DNA of 64,000 nucleotides from an uncultured Porphyromonadaceae bacterium (GCA_902491625.1 CABUIO010000008.1:1-64000), one strand, 5' to 3'; positions 33,884 to 44,325 are shown, counted from the stretch's first letter. Notes: generated from the letters alone by a model not told the origin. Translations and numbers: made by a program.

Positions 33884-35154
33884 ATGACAACCGTAAAAGT
33901 TATTCTTGACAAGCGAGCCGCCAAAGACGGAAAGGCTGCTCCGCTCAAAATCTCAATCTGCCATGAAAGGCAGACATCGCTTATCTCACTGAACGTATAT
34001 GTAATGCCGCACCAGTGGGATTCAGTTACGGAGAAAGTAATCGACCACCCAAATCAGCTTCAGCTAAACGCTTTCATCGGAGGCCGCAAGGTCGAGGTGG
34101 AAAAGGTGCTTATTTCATTACTCGATGATGAGATAATCAGTGGAATGAGGGCAAAAGATGTAAAAGATTACATACTTGCCAAGATTGCCCCAAAGGGGAA
34201 AAGGCCGAAAAGCCCGAAGAAGATCCGAACACATTTATAAAATGGTTCGACCGCTTCACCGGGCGCAAGCAAGGGCGCACAAAGGCAATCTATGAGGCAA
34301 CACGCAGCCGCCTTGTGGCGTGGCTCGGAGAAGCCGGCCTTGCCAAAGTGAAGTTCGAGGACATCAAGATTTCGTGGCTTGAAAGTTTCAACGATTTCCT
34401 GGCAAAGACTTGCAAGACAAACTCGATAGCGATACATATGCGTAACATTCGCACCGTAGTAAATTACGCTATTGACAACGAGGTAACGAATACCTATGCC
34501 TTTCGCCGCTTCAAAATAAAGAGTGAGGCAACACGAAAGCGCAACTTCGACATAACAACCCTCCGCGCCATATTCTCGGCGCAGGGGTTGGAGGAATGGG
34601 AAGAAAAGTACCGTGATTTCTTCGCCCTTACATTTATGTTGGTAGGCATAAATGTGGTTGACCTCTGCAACCTCGAAGAAATAGTGTCCGGGCGCGTCAA
34701 CTATATAAGAGCCAAGACACATCGGCCTTATTCCATCAAGGTAGAGCCGGAAGCACTTGCGCTCATTGAGAAATACAGCGGCGAGAAGCATCTGCTTAAC
34801 TACCTCGATGGCTGCGTCAACTACCGCCACTTTTACAACAATCTGTGTAAAGGTCTGAAAGCTGTAAAAGAAAAGCTCGGCCTTTCTGAACTGACAACCT
34901 ACTGGGCGCGCCATTCGTGGGCTACGATAGCTGCCAGCCTCGATATTCCCAAAGATACAATAGCCGCAGCGTTAGGCCACGGAGGAAATACAGTAACCGA
35001 CATCTACATTGAATATGATATGAGCAAGGTAGATGATGCCAACAGAAAAGTGCTTGACTGGGTACTTTACGGCAAAGATTGGCGCAAACCTGTTGAAGCC
35101 CCGGCAAAACGGCGCGGTCGGCCTCGTAAGGCGGCTGAGGCCGAAGCTGCATAA
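33884..35154 (+). CDS. Phage tyrosine integrase, split by a -1 frameshift
   Basis: Two frames together encode one integrase of about 423 residues. Frame one (33884-34240) gives the N-terminal arm and core-binding start (MTTVKVILDKRAAKDGKAAP). The -1 frame, open before the GTG at 34315, continues it (EDPNTFIKWFDRFTGRKQGR) and gives the catalytic domain: RHSWAT (His-x-x-Arg region), LGHGGNT and the Tyr in IYIEYD. The first catalytic Arg is not at its usual place (LVGINVVDL). The shift falls at CCCCAAAGGGG; C CCA AAG at 34189-34195 is a textbook X XXY YYZ slippery heptamer. It could be programmed frameshifting, a real one-base loss, or an error in the homopolymer. The next gene on the other strand ends one base away. 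Confidence 0.85.
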
Positions 35155-35155
35155 A

Positions 35156-36943
35156 TTACTCGGTGATTGGGTAGAAAACGCCTTTGAGTAACTGCGACAT
35201 TCCCTGTTCGGTGAAGGTCGCGGTTATTTTTTCGCAGACGTATTTCTTGCCGTGTATGATGAAAACGCTCCTTACGTTTGGTATGGAATCGGCAAGGAAC
35301 TTAAAGGTTGTTTTCTTGCCTGTGTCGATATGGTGGACTATGCGGCGGCTTTTAAGCTGCCGGTTGTTGAGGCGCATATTGAAATGGAGATACTGAAAGT
35401 TGCTCCAGTCTTCCATAATTTCAATATCCTCCACTTGCGGATAAGGCAGTTTGCCGCGAGTGTTCTGCGCGCCGTCCCAAAAGCCGACATAGATACGGTC
35501 GTAGTATTCGGCTTTCTTCTCTTTCTCCCCTGCTTCAAGGCTCTGTATGGTGTGGGTCTGCATAAACGGATAAGTGCTTTCGTCCTCCCCGGTGCCGTTG
35601 TCCTCGTCGTAGCCGGAGAAAGAGAGGAACAGGCAACGCCCGTACTTTTCTTCGGTGTAGTCTATCCGTGCCGGAACAAATTCGATTTCGATCTGGTCGG
35701 CGTCTTCGCTCTCGTCCACAATGCGCCCGCCGAAAAGATTCACGGGCTGCAACACACATTTATATGTGAACCGTAACCTGTACCTGTCAAAGTAAGGGGT
35801 CCGGCTGACGGCGCGGATAACAAAGTATGCGTCGGCGTCTTTGGCATACAGCAAGCGGTCTATCTGACTGCTTCGATGATGTTGGCCGTTCCAAGTTCGC
35901 CAGCCTTTGTTAGCGGCCAAAAGTTCGCGCATAGTATCATATACGACAGCGCGGTCTTTCCACGCCTTTATAAACCAGTCGCACGAGTAATATTTCCATA
36001 CGGCATGGTCGCACTCCTTATAGACGAGGTTTTTAGCCTCGGCATACTCGCAACGGGCATCTTCAACCGATACTTCGGTGGAGTGTTCGGAAAGCACGTC
36101 GCGCAGTTCTACGGCACCCGACGCGGCCATCAGGTCGTGCGTGAAGGCGAAAGCCACGGTACGGGCGCGGTGGTTTATCTCAAACTCCGCGCCTAAAAAG
36201 ATTTCCAGTTTCTCGAAAAACTCCGCGACAGTCCAGTGCGGCAAAGCACGGGCATACTGCGGCGTGTACCATGCCGCCGGGAGGCAGTTGCAGACAAGCA
36301 GCCAGCGGTGTTCTTCGGATTGTTCCCATTGCGACAGGTCTACGGCATAGCCTACGGCCTCGCAAATCTTACGCACGATGAATATGAGGTAAGGCTGCCA
36401 CGACAGCCCCCATGTGTCGGAGTGCCAGGAGTAATGCCCCCTGTTCTGTGTGGCATCGTCCACGGTGTATTCGGCAAGGTTCTGAATATTGCCCGAATAA
36501 TCGTTTACCCACGGCAGAGCCACAGCATCGGGATAATAAGAGGGCTGCCACGCCTTTACCGGGTCGGGCTTGCCCGAAGGCCATTGGCCGAGGTCGAGTT
36601 CATTTATATAGATGTCGTCGAAGGTCTGCGAGAAGTTCTGCTCGCTGCGGCCTTCAAGGAACTGGCATTTTACCTCGGAAGCGTTGATTTCGTTGACAGT
36701 GATGGAGCCGAATTTGAAAAACTTGCCGTGCCGTATTTCGCACTCGAAAATTACCTTACGGGCGATAACGTCCGCACGGTTGATGTTGCCGAAAATGGCC
36801 GTATTCTCCGGGCAGTCTTTCAGCGGAAAGGTTATGCTCAAAGTATAGCCGTCCGAACCGCTGAACATTCGATTTTCGGCCACATATTCAAAAGATGTGC
36901 CGGATTTGAGGACTGCATCGCGCCCGTTTATTCTAATTTCCAT
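35156..36943 (-). CDS. Phage tail protein after the tape measure
   Basis: Protein of 595 residues, starting 16 bp after the tape-measure stop. Rich in Trp, Tyr and Asp with alternating beta pattern; no domain I recognise by name. Position directly after the tape measure suggests a distal tail or baseplate protein that joins tail tube and tip. It is the last late gene before the convergent integrase. Confidence 0.65.
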   Translation of the reverse strand: MEIRINGRDAVLKSGTSFEYVAENRMFSGSDGYTLSITFPLKDCPENTAIFGNINRADVIARKVIFECEIRHGKFFKFGSITVNEINASEVKCQFLEGRSEQNFSQTFDDIYINELDLGQWPSGKPDPVKAWQPSYYPDAVALPWVNDYSGNIQNLAEYTVDDATQNRGHYSWHSDTWGLSWQPYLIFIVRKICEAVGYAVDLSQWEQSEEHRWLLVCNCLPAAWYTPQYARALPHWTVAEFFEKLEIFLGAEFEINHRARTVAFAFTHDLMAASGAVELRDVLSEHSTEVSVEDARCEYAEAKNLVYKECDHAVWKYYSCDWFIKAWKDRAVVYDTMRELLAANKGWRTWNGQHHRSSQIDRLLYAKDADAYFVIRAVSRTPYFDRYRLRFTYKCVLQPVNLFGGRIVDESEDADQIEIEFVPARIDYTEEKYGRCLFLSFSGYDEDNGTGEDESTYPFMQTHTIQSLEAGEKEKKAEYYDRIYVGFWDGAQNTRGKLPYPQVEDIEIMEDWSNFQYLHFNMRLNNRQLKSRRIVHHIDTGKKTTFKFLADSIPNVRSVFIIHGKKYVCEKITATFTEQGMSQLLKGVFYPITE

Positions 36944-36959
36944 AAAGAAAGATTATTGA

Positions 36960-39900
36960 TTATTTCCTTGATTTAGGCAGACGGTTTCGCATCAGGCGGT
37001 CGTATTCGTCCTGTGCGCGCTGTATGCCGTGGTCGCCTGTAACGGTATTGACGGTAACGAAAGGCTCGTTGAGCCGTTCATCGAGGCGGTCGAGCGTCGC
37101 ATAGAGCCGTTCATCAGCCGCAGGTGCGGCCTGCGGCGGCACGTTGACATTGACAACGGGCATGGCCTGGGGTTGCGCGGCAAGCACCATAGGGGCTGTT
37201 ATTGAGCGCGACACGTCGGCTGCGGTCAGCGATCCGACAGTGTTTGTGCGCTGCGCATAGTCGAGGGCTTCGATGAGCGGCCTTGTCTGCGGCGATTTCA
37301 CGAGTTTCTGCGAGGCAACCCATTCTCCGGCATGAACCACACCGGCCACTTGGTCGGGCTTGCCCTCCGGGGTAAAGCCGCCGGATTTGTAGCCCTGCGC
37401 TTCTGATGCCTGTTGCTGCTTCTTGATGGTGGCTATCTGTATTGCACCTGCGGCAACGGCCATCGCCGCCGCTATCGGCGCAAGGATATAGCCGATAACG
37501 GGCACGGCGGCAGCGGAGCCGTAGGCGTTCAGGGCATTTGTGGCCGTCTGCGCCACCGCCTGAATAACCTGCATCACAAACATTTTGCGGTTGGCCTCCT
37601 TCTTGATTTTGGCAATTTCCTTTTCTTTCTGCTTCTCGGCTTTCTTGACGCGATAGGAATTGCCCTCTGCAAGCTCTATTTCGCGGTCGTACTTTTTTTC
37701 GGCCTTTGCCACTTCGAGGTCGGAGGAAGCTCTGACAAACTCGGAATACTGCTGCATACCGGCAGTCATCACGGCAAAGACCGATTGGGCGAGCGCGGCA
37801 AGGCGTGTCGCCCAGTTGCCTCCGTCTTCCTCGGTGCTGTCAAAAAAGTTCTTCCATGCCTCGTAGATGTCGAGAAGCTGATTGGTATGTTCGGAGCCTA
37901 ACCGCCTCACTCCCTCTATTGCCTTTTTCTCGTAAGCACGGTTGATGCGGTCTTTGGCGGCCTCCGCCTGTTCGTGGGTAATCACCCCCTGGGCTTCGAG
38001 CGAAGCCACAATGTCGAGTTCACGCTTCTTCGCAAGGGCTGTCCGCGCCGCCGATCCCTGCGCGGGGTTCTTTGCAAGCAAAGCGCCTGAAGGCGATAAG
38101 GCGGAGTCGGGCATATACTCGTCGGCATATTTCTTTTTCAGGTCGCTTTGCGCCCGGAGATAGTCTTCGTAAGAGATAAGCCCTGCGGCATAAGCCTCGC
38201 CGAGCAACTGCGTTTCGAGTTCGAGGCGTTTCCCGGCTTCCTGATATTCGTACTGTTTGCGCCACTCGGCCACATGCTGCGCCAGAAGTTTCTGACGGCG
38301 CAGCCTCTCGGCGTCCTCGGCCTGTTCAATCTGCACGACATAGTTGTGGTATTCCTCGCTGTCTTTGGTATAGGCGTCGCGCATTTCTTTAAGGTACTTA
38401 ACCTTAATCTCGAAAAGGCGTTGCTGCAATGCCTCCTCGTTCCCGTAGAGGGCATTGCCGGGAGTGGCGGCGTCCATATGCGCCTGTACCTCCTCGGCGG
38501 ACTTCTTGCGTCGGCTTTCCTCCACCGACATGGCGGCGTTCTTTTTCAGCCACTCGGCCTGAAGCTCCGCTTTCTTTTTCAGCAGTTCCTGATAATCCTC
38601 GTCCTCCTGAAGATTGTAGTCCTCGAAGATACGGAGGCGGTCGTCGTAGTATTTGATTTCGAGGTTGTGCTTGTCGAGAAGGAACTGCGTCCACGATTTC
38701 AGCCCCGCCGAATAATCGCTGACATTCTGCGCGGCACCGGCCTCCCATTCGCCTTTCGCATCGTTGAGTTTGTCCTTGAACTCCTTTCGCGCCTTTATTG
38801 CCGCGCGTCGTTCCTCGGCCTCGCGCGCCTTGCGGTCTTTTTCCGATTCATAGGGAGTAAAATCATCGAGAGTAAAGTCCGGGTTGCCCGCCACAGGGTC
38901 GTTGGAAGGTGTTTCAAGCACCGACAGCCGGGCACGGGCTTCATCGAGAAATTCGCTCACCTCGTTTGCGGCGATACGCCTCGTTGTAGGGTTCGGCTCG
39001 TTGATGCCTATGATTATGGCGCCTCCCTCTCCACGCTCGGCGTGGCCCTCGAAGTCGGTTATGAGCCTGCGAAGTTCCGTTGCCGAATATCCGGCGAGAG
39101 GATTGGTTTCACGCTCAATCTGATTTATTTCCCCCATCGCGGTTGTATATTCGCCGTGGGTGCCTATCATATCGTTAACGACATTGACGGGGTGCGCCGT
39201 CCAGCCCCACTTGTCCTGTAGGCTGCCTTTGATTCCCTGCAACTCACCGACAATATCCTGACCGATAGTGCCGGTGGTCTGCAAGTCAATGACGACGCGG
39301 TTAGTTATGCGCACGGCGTCCTTGTAAGACTTGCCGTAGGCGACAAGCTGCTCCTGCAACTTCTTCGCAAGGCCGCTGAAAGCATCGTCGAAAGTTTCCT
39401 GTGCGGCATCTTTCGCGCCCTGTATGGCACGTTCCTTAGCGGCGATGCGCGCCGCAGCCGCGAGCCTTTTGTAAGCGGCTGTAAGGTCTGTAATCTCGTT
39501 GCGCTCGTTGATTAGGCCACGCAGATACTTGCCATACTGGGATATGATAGTGTCCTTGACCTCCTTGTATTCTTTGGTTCCTCGCTTACAGGCTTCGAGT
39601 TTGCCGAAAAGTTCGTCAAGCTGCCGCTGTTCCTTTGATAGTTCCTTTGAGAAATTGGCGGCGGTGTTGACAGCCTCGCGGAGCTTCTTCGTATATTCGG
39701 AAGTGCGGTCGCACAAAGCCTTTACAACGAGCACAAGAGCCGTAACCGCCGCGAGAATGAGGCCGAAAGGATTGGCCGACATAGCGGCGGTAAGGAGCCG
39801 GAAGGCGTGGGTGGCCGCGCCTATGCCCTGCGTAAAGGCTATCACCGCTATGCGCCCCAAAACGACAGCTATACGCCATGCGTTGTGAAGCGCGGTCGCG

Positions 39901-41498
39901 GCCTTGACAACGATATTATATGCTGCATGGGCTGTCTTCACCAGTCCGAGCCACGAATAATAGGCGGCAAAAACTGTGATGATACCAAGTATGGCCGTGC
40001 GGTACTTTATGATGAAAGTAACGATTTGGTTCAGCACACGGAGGAATACGGAAGAAGAAGTGTAGATGTGCCGCATGACCGGGTACAGCTTCTCGCCGAG
40101 TTCCACGGCAAGCTCCGTAACCCTTTTACGGGCCTTGTCGATTGCCGCCTGTGCCGTATTGTTGAAAATGGCGTATTCGTTAGAAGCCGAGGTGCCCTCG
40201 CGGAAAGCCTGATTAGCCTCGCCCAACTGCCATTTAAGGAAGTCGAGGTGTGAAGAAAGGTTTGACAGCACCGAGGACACGCGGGCACCGTCGAGGCCGA
40301 GATCCTGGAACAGAGGCGAGAGTACGGCAAGAGCCTGGTCTTCGCCCAGTCTGCCGAGAGCTTCGAGGAACATCATCACGCCCTCCGTGGTAGACCTGTT
40401 GAGGGTTTCGATGAAAGTATTGGTTTCCAGCCCTACCTTTTTCGCCATTTCTCCCGGCTTCTTGAAAAGCTCCATAATGGTGCGCTGCAATGCCGTGGCC
40501 GACATTTCCACCTTTTGACCGTGCGCGTCGAGCGTGGCGGCAAATGCCATGATTTCGGGTATGGTCATTTTCGCCGTAGAGCCTATGCCGGCCATACGCT
40601 GCGCAAACTCCACGATGAAAGGCTTGGCCGCGGTGCAGTTCTGCGAAAGGTGGTTGACGGTCGAGCCAACTTTCAGCATCGCGTCGCGCACACCGTACAT
40701 CTGCTCCATGCCGAAGATGTTAGACAGTTTGGCGATGGTCTGCGTGGCACCTTCGCCGAGGTCAACGAGCGCGACATTTATAATAGAGGCGGCTTCGACA
40801 TACTCCTTGACGGACTGCACCGTATTGTAGCCGAGGCGTCCGCCCTCCTGTGCGAGAAGATTAAGCTGCTCACGCGCCAGTCGTGTATCCATGCCTTTGA
40901 AAAGCTCGTTGAGTTCGAGCACTTCGGCAGCGGTCATACGGGTGTATTTCTGCGTGTTGGCAAGCGTTTCCTCCATTTCGGCGTAAGTGTTGACGGCTTT
41001 ACGTCCGGCCATCACCAGCCCCGTAATTGCGGCCACCACTCCCATTATGGCCGTCTGGCAGTTGTTCAGCCAGTTGTTGAACCTCTGCCACCGTGTCTGC
41101 CCGACAGCCATCTGCGCGTTGATCTTAGCGATTTCAGCTTTAAGCAGTTTGATTTTGGCAATCTGCATATCCCACGCGGCAGTGCCGCGCTGTATGCCGT
41201 TAAGCTGTGATTGCAGGGTGCGCAGAGCCTTGTTAAGCTCCCTGGGTGTCGCCCTGTCCATTCGGGCAAGCACCTGTTCGGCGGTCTTGGCCGAGGACTG
41301 CAATTTCTGAATAAGGCCGTTTGTCTGTTTCAGCTCCTTTTGCAGTTTCGACATCGTGGCCTTATCTCCGGCGGTCGCGGCTTTCGCCAGTTTCTTCTCC
41401 AGTTTCGCGGCCTCGGATTGCAAGCGTTTCAGCATTTGCTGGGCCTGCTTGCCATTGACAGATAGCGTTACAGTTGCGGAAGTATTGTAATTAGCCAT
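36960..41498 (-). CDS. Phage tail tape measure protein
   Basis: Protein of 1512 residues. An N-terminal coiled coil (about 15-150, Gln/Lys/Ala-rich) is followed by a TP901-type tape-measure core (about 165-480: AGRKAVNTYAEMEETLANTQ, LLAQEGGRLGYN, TMIP-like MTIPEIMAFAATLDAHGQKV), hydrophobic segments (about 495-620), long charged coiled coils (about 890-1260) and a Gly/Ala-rich membrane-like stretch near 1370-1400. It sets tail length and may help DNA entry. Roughly 1.5 residues per angstrom suggests a long tail. Its promoter is just upstream, after a 1.8-kb gap without genes. Confidence 0.92.
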   Translation of the reverse strand: MANYNTSATVTLSVNGKQAQQMLKRLQSEAAKLEKKLAKAATAGDKATMSKLQKELKQTNGLIQKLQSSAKTAEQVLARMDRATPRELNKALRTLQSQLNGIQRGTAAWDMQIAKIKLLKAEIAKINAQMAVGQTRWQRFNNWLNNCQTAIMGVVAAITGLVMAGRKAVNTYAEMEETLANTQKYTRMTAAEVLELNELFKGMDTRLAREQLNLLAQEGGRLGYNTVQSVKEYVEAASIINVALVDLGEGATQTIAKLSNIFGMEQMYGVRDAMLKVGSTVNHLSQNCTAAKPFIVEFAQRMAGIGSTAKMTIPEIMAFAATLDAHGQKVEMSATALQRTIMELFKKPGEMAKKVGLETNTFIETLNRSTTEGVMMFLEALGRLGEDQALAVLSPLFQDLGLDGARVSSVLSNLSSHLDFLKWQLGEANQAFREGTSASNEYAIFNNTAQAAIDKARKRVTELAVELGEKLYPVMRHIYTSSSVFLRVLNQIVTFIIKYRTAILGIITVFAAYYSWLGLVKTAHAAYNIVVKAATALHNAWRIAVVLGRIAVIAFTQGIGAATHAFRLLTAAMSANPFGLILAAVTALVLVVKALCDRTSEYTKKLREAVNTAANFSKELSKEQRQLDELFGKLEACKRGTKEYKEVKDTIISQYGKYLRGLINERNEITDLTAAYKRLAAAARIAAKERAIQGAKDAAQETFDDAFSGLAKKLQEQLVAYGKSYKDAVRITNRVVIDLQTTGTIGQDIVGELQGIKGSLQDKWGWTAHPVNVVNDMIGTHGEYTTAMGEINQIERETNPLAGYSATELRRLITDFEGHAERGEGGAIIIGINEPNPTTRRIAANEVSEFLDEARARLSVLETPSNDPVAGNPDFTLDDFTPYESEKDRKAREAEERRAAIKARKEFKDKLNDAKGEWEAGAAQNVSDYSAGLKSWTQFLLDKHNLEIKYYDDRLRIFEDYNLQEDEDYQELLKKKAELQAEWLKKNAAMSVEESRRKKSAEEVQAHMDAATPGNALYGNEEALQQRLFEIKVKYLKEMRDAYTKDSEEYHNYVVQIEQAEDAERLRRQKLLAQHVAEWRKQYEYQEAGKRLELETQLLGEAYAAGLISYEDYLRAQSDLKKKYADEYMPDSALSPSGALLAKNPAQGSAARTALAKKRELDIVASLEAQGVITHEQAEAAKDRINRAYEKKAIEGVRRLGSEHTNQLLDIYEAWKNFFDSTEEDGGNWATRLAALAQSVFAVMTAGMQQYSEFVRASSDLEVAKAEKKYDREIELAEGNSYRVKKAEKQKEKEIAKIKKEANRKMFVMQVIQAVAQTATNALNAYGSAAAVPVIGYILAPIAAAMAVAAGAIQIATIKKQQQASEAQGYKSGGFTPEGKPDQVAGVVHAGEWVASQKLVKSPQTRPLIEALDYAQRTNTVGSLTAADVSRSITAPMVLAAQPQAMPVVNVNVPPQAAPAADERLYATLDRLDERLNEPFVTVNTVTGDHGIQRAQDEYDRLMRNRLPKSRK

Positions 41499-43303
41499 AA
41501 TTCAATAGTTTATTGCGCAAATGTAGCCGCAGCCTCTCTGCCCCTAAAAGACGGATTTTTAGGGGCGTCGCGCGCAAATTGTGGGCGGTGCAGCCGGTGG
41601 CCCCGCAGTTTGCGCGCATAAAGCACCTCGCCGCCGCGATGTTTCGGGTATGAAATCGGGGCCCGGAATATCGCGGCGGCAAAGAGGTGTAACACAACGT
41701 TTTAACCGTACCGTTTCGGCGGTTCTACAAAAGCCCACGGATTTTTAGGAGGTTAAAAACGTTGCAAGCCTGAAAAACAGTGTTTTATCAGGCGCAAAGG
41801 GGGTTCGGGGGAATATTTTCCCCCGAGGGTGCTTCGCACTATCCCCCCACGGCCTGTCGCTTTTTTCGGGTTGTTTCGGGATTTTCGGGCGGAATATGTA
41901 ACCGCACCCACCGCCGCGCCCTGCGTAGGCGAAAGCGCGGTGATGTCGTTGACGCGATAATCAAAACGGGCGCAGGTCGTTTTGAGGTCGCGGCAAATTC
42001 CTATCCTTACATCAGCCGACGGGCGGTGATGTCCCGATGATGAAGCCGGGTTGTGGATTGGCATAAAAATCAGGGTGGAACGTAGCACGGGAGGCACGGC
42101 ATACACCGTGAGCGCAGGGAGCGGTGTTGCCGTGGTATGAGTTGCCGTGCCACATTCCTTGTTTATCGCGGCCAATACACTCTCGGCGAAATCATTTGCA
42201 AATCGGGGAAGCACGTCGGGGTGATGTGTCGGCAAACGCGGTGTGTGTGTCGGCGTGGCGCGCAACGGAGGTGGCCGGGGCAACAGGGCGATGATGACAG
42301 GCGGAGCAATGCAGCCCAACCGAAAATCTCGGCCATAAGAGCCTCTGTGAAACAGTGGGTTGTTGGGCGATTAAAGGTTTTCGATTGATGCGTAATGGCC
42401 GCTCGGCCTTTCATCAGCGACCGCCACGGCAGCCGGAGCGTAGCTGTGCGCCGACGCGCCGCGTTTGGGGCGTGGGGAGGGGCTTGTGTCGGTATGCCGT
42501 TATGTCGATATGTCGTGCCGATGCCGCAGGGCGTGTGTCGTGGGTGCGCGCCCCCGGCAGACGGTCTGCCGTAATGCAGCGGCGGTGCGGGGCGGCTTAG
42601 CAATGCAGTGAGAGGCACCCCCGACCGCAGGGAGTTGGCTCTAATGACCGCAGGGAGTTTGTGCCATTGGGGTGCCGCCACGTCCGCACTGCCAAGCTAT
42701 GCCCGGCAACGCGGCGGAGTGCAGTCAGAACGGCGAAAGGGGGCTGTCGGCCACGGTGCGCCCGGAGGTGTCGGCAAGTCAAGTCGTTGTGTCGGCATAC
42801 CGTTATGTCGGCGTGTCGTGGCGGTTGTCCGCGAGGGTGGCCTATGTTCCTCTGCCGGGCGTTGTGCGGTGGCGGATCAGGGCGTGGGCGCGACGGTGTG
42901 AGCGGAGGTAGCGCGGCGACAGTGAGCGCGGCAAGGCTCGGAGTGTTTGAACACCGCCGCCGGGTGTCGGTCTGAACTGTGTTCAAGGCTCTCTCTTAAA
43001 AGCCGGAGTGAAGCCTGGGCGTAACGTGGCGTTTGTGGAGCGACAGACGCCGGAGCAGTATGCGGAGGTGTCGGAGCGGAACAATTTGAGAGTGTGCCGG
43101 GGCCAACACCCGACGGCAGAGGGCAACAAGCGCAGCGCGGAACTCGGAGCCGCCGCCAAGTGAGCCGCCGCGCGCCGGAGCGATTGCGTCGAAGCGGCCT
43201 GTGCCTGTAAGCCGCCGCCTCACAACGCTATGGGTGGGATTGGGGATAATGAAAACGGCCACCCTCACGGGCAACCAAGATAAGTGATATCGGATAAGGG
43301 AAT
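41499..43303. other. 1.8-kb GC-rich stretch without a convincing gene
   Basis: Several ORFs exist on both strands, but all are shadows of one another, rich in Arg/Pro/Gly/Ala and without recognisable domains. Three strong hairpins lie at its tape-measure end: 41542-41567, 41768-41793 and 41808-41829. Direct repeats are visible: a ~30-base segment with TATGCCGTTATGTCG at about 42492 and a close copy at about 42797, and two GACCGCAGGGAGTT copies near 42624 and 42646. A large structured RNA, a degraded gene or a packaging/recombination region are all possible. Confidence 0.55.
41518..41525 (-). promoter_or_regulatory. -7 element (TACATTTG) of the tape-measure gene
   Basis: On the minus strand, TACATTTG lies 20 bp before the tape-measure ATG. 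The -33 side falls in a strong CCCCTAAAA/TTTTAGGGG palindrome (41542-41567). Confidence 0.6.
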
Positions 43304-43705
43304 TTACAAATCTGCTTTGGGATATTCGGTCAGTTTTAGCGAGATAGTTATTTCGGTGGTTTGGTCTTTCTTGATATTAACATCTTTAACCTCACCATAA
43401 TACCAGGATTCAGTTGTTTCAGTTTCGGAAATTTTAGGTGATGCCGCAGCTATTGTATAAGTGCCGACATAAACCTCTACGGGCCATTCAATTTCTTTCA
43501 TTGGCGCACTTGGAATAAAACCTTTTTCAGGTACTATTGCAACGCTATATTCTGAAAAATCTATATCATCTTCACCATTCTGTTGAAGATGAACTATAAG
43601 TTTGCCGGTCGGAGTCGGGCCGTCAACACTTGGCTCGTCAGAATTACAACCACTTATTATACAGAGTAGTGGAATTAGCAGGTAAAGAAATTTCTTCATA
43701 TTCAT
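43304..43705 (-). CDS. Cargo lipoprotein
   Basis: Protein of 133 residues with lipobox IISGC. The mature part is one Ig-like beta domain of the kind seen in DUF4493-type Bacteroidetes lipoproteins (GKLIVHLQQNGEDD). It is AT-rich against its surroundings and has its own TAACTTTG box (43722-43729, minus strand) 17 bp upstream, so it is probably expressed in the lysogen. It sits after the lysis genes. Role unknown. Confidence 0.7.
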   Translation of the reverse strand: MNMKKFLYLLIPLLCIISGCNSDEPSVDGPTPTGKLIVHLQQNGEDDIDFSEYSVAIVPEKGFIPSAPMKEIEWPVEVYVGTYTIAAASPKISETETTESWYYGEVKDVNIKKDQTTEITISLKLTEYPKADL

Positions 43706-43721
43706 ATTGCGTTTGAGATTG

Positions 43722-43729
43722 CAAAGTTA
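43722..43729 (-). promoter_or_regulatory. -7 element (TAACTTTG) of the cargo lipoprotein at 43304
   Basis: On the minus strand, TAACTTTG 17 bp before the ATG at 43705. Cargo genes at 49460, 52871 and 57422 have equal boxes at 50076, 53573 and 58355. Confidence 0.55.
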
Positions 43730-43789
43730 CGAAAAATAAGCGACATATCCATCACGGACTTGTCGCTCAAGATCTGCTTATGAAAAAAC

Positions 43790-44290
43790 TTATATCTCGG
43801 TGTGGCGTTTGCGGCGGCGGAGGTAGAGGGCGATGCCCGACACAATCAGAATGAGGGCGGCGAGGGTGAGGATTATCCGGGTGGAGTCGGGCGGCTCGGC
43901 TACGGAGGTGGTGGCTGTGTGTTCGGCTCTCGATGTGGCGGAGGCGTGGCGGTAGGCCACGGTGTCAAGTCGGTTATATCCGGCTATGGCGTTGCGTGTC
44001 TGTCTGCGGCGGTCGGCAATCTTGCCGCCGACGGCGCGGATTCTGACGGTTTCTTCGGGCGACGCTGCCGATAGTGATGCGTCGGCGTGTCGCTCTATTG
44101 TTATATCCAGCGTGTCGAAGTCGAAGTTGATGCGGCGCATGGCGGTGTCGATGCGGAGGAAGTAGCCGGAGGCGAGGGAGGCGGCCACGCTGTCGGTGTC
44201 GGCGCGGTTCTCGGCGGCGATTTCTTTCTTTGCCCGGCATGATGCGCAAAGTGCGGTGAGCAGCAGGATTATGTAGAGTTTATGGTTCAT
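43790..44290 (-). CDS. Candidate unimolecular spanin
   Basis: Protein of 166 residues with a lipobox (TALCASC, Cys about 18) and a membrane helix near the C-terminus (about 139-158, IILTLAALILIVSGIALYL) followed by RRRKR. An outer-membrane lipid anchor joined to an inner-membrane helix by a periplasmic linker is the architecture of u-spanins, which fuse the two membranes in the last step of lysis. It is encoded directly after the amidase and holin, which supports this. The start codon lies inside a heptamer repeat array. Confidence 0.72.
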   Translation of the reverse strand: MNHKLYIILLLTALCASCRAKKEIAAENRADTDSVAASLASGYFLRIDTAMRRINFDFDTLDITIERHADASLSAASPEETVRIRAVGGKIADRRRQTRNAIAGYNRLDTVAYRHASATSRAEHTATTSVAEPPDSTRIILTLAALILIVSGIALYLRRRKRHTEI

Positions 44291-44325
44291 TGTTCATTGT
44301 TCATTGTTCATAGTTCATGGGTTAT
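44284..44325. repeat. Heptamer array over the spanin start codon
   Basis: Six 7-bp units of the type NGTTCAT (last one GGGTTAT). Read on the minus strand, each of five units starts with ATG, and the last of these is the spanin start at 44290. Changes in unit number would alter the spacing between any upstream signal and the start. Confidence 0.8.

Noticed and set aside
42163..42986. Overlapping ORFs of 100-170 residues in the 1.8-kb gap
   Set aside because: All are Arg/Pro/Ala/Gly-rich in several frames at once, without start signals or domains, as expected from GC-rich noncoding DNA.
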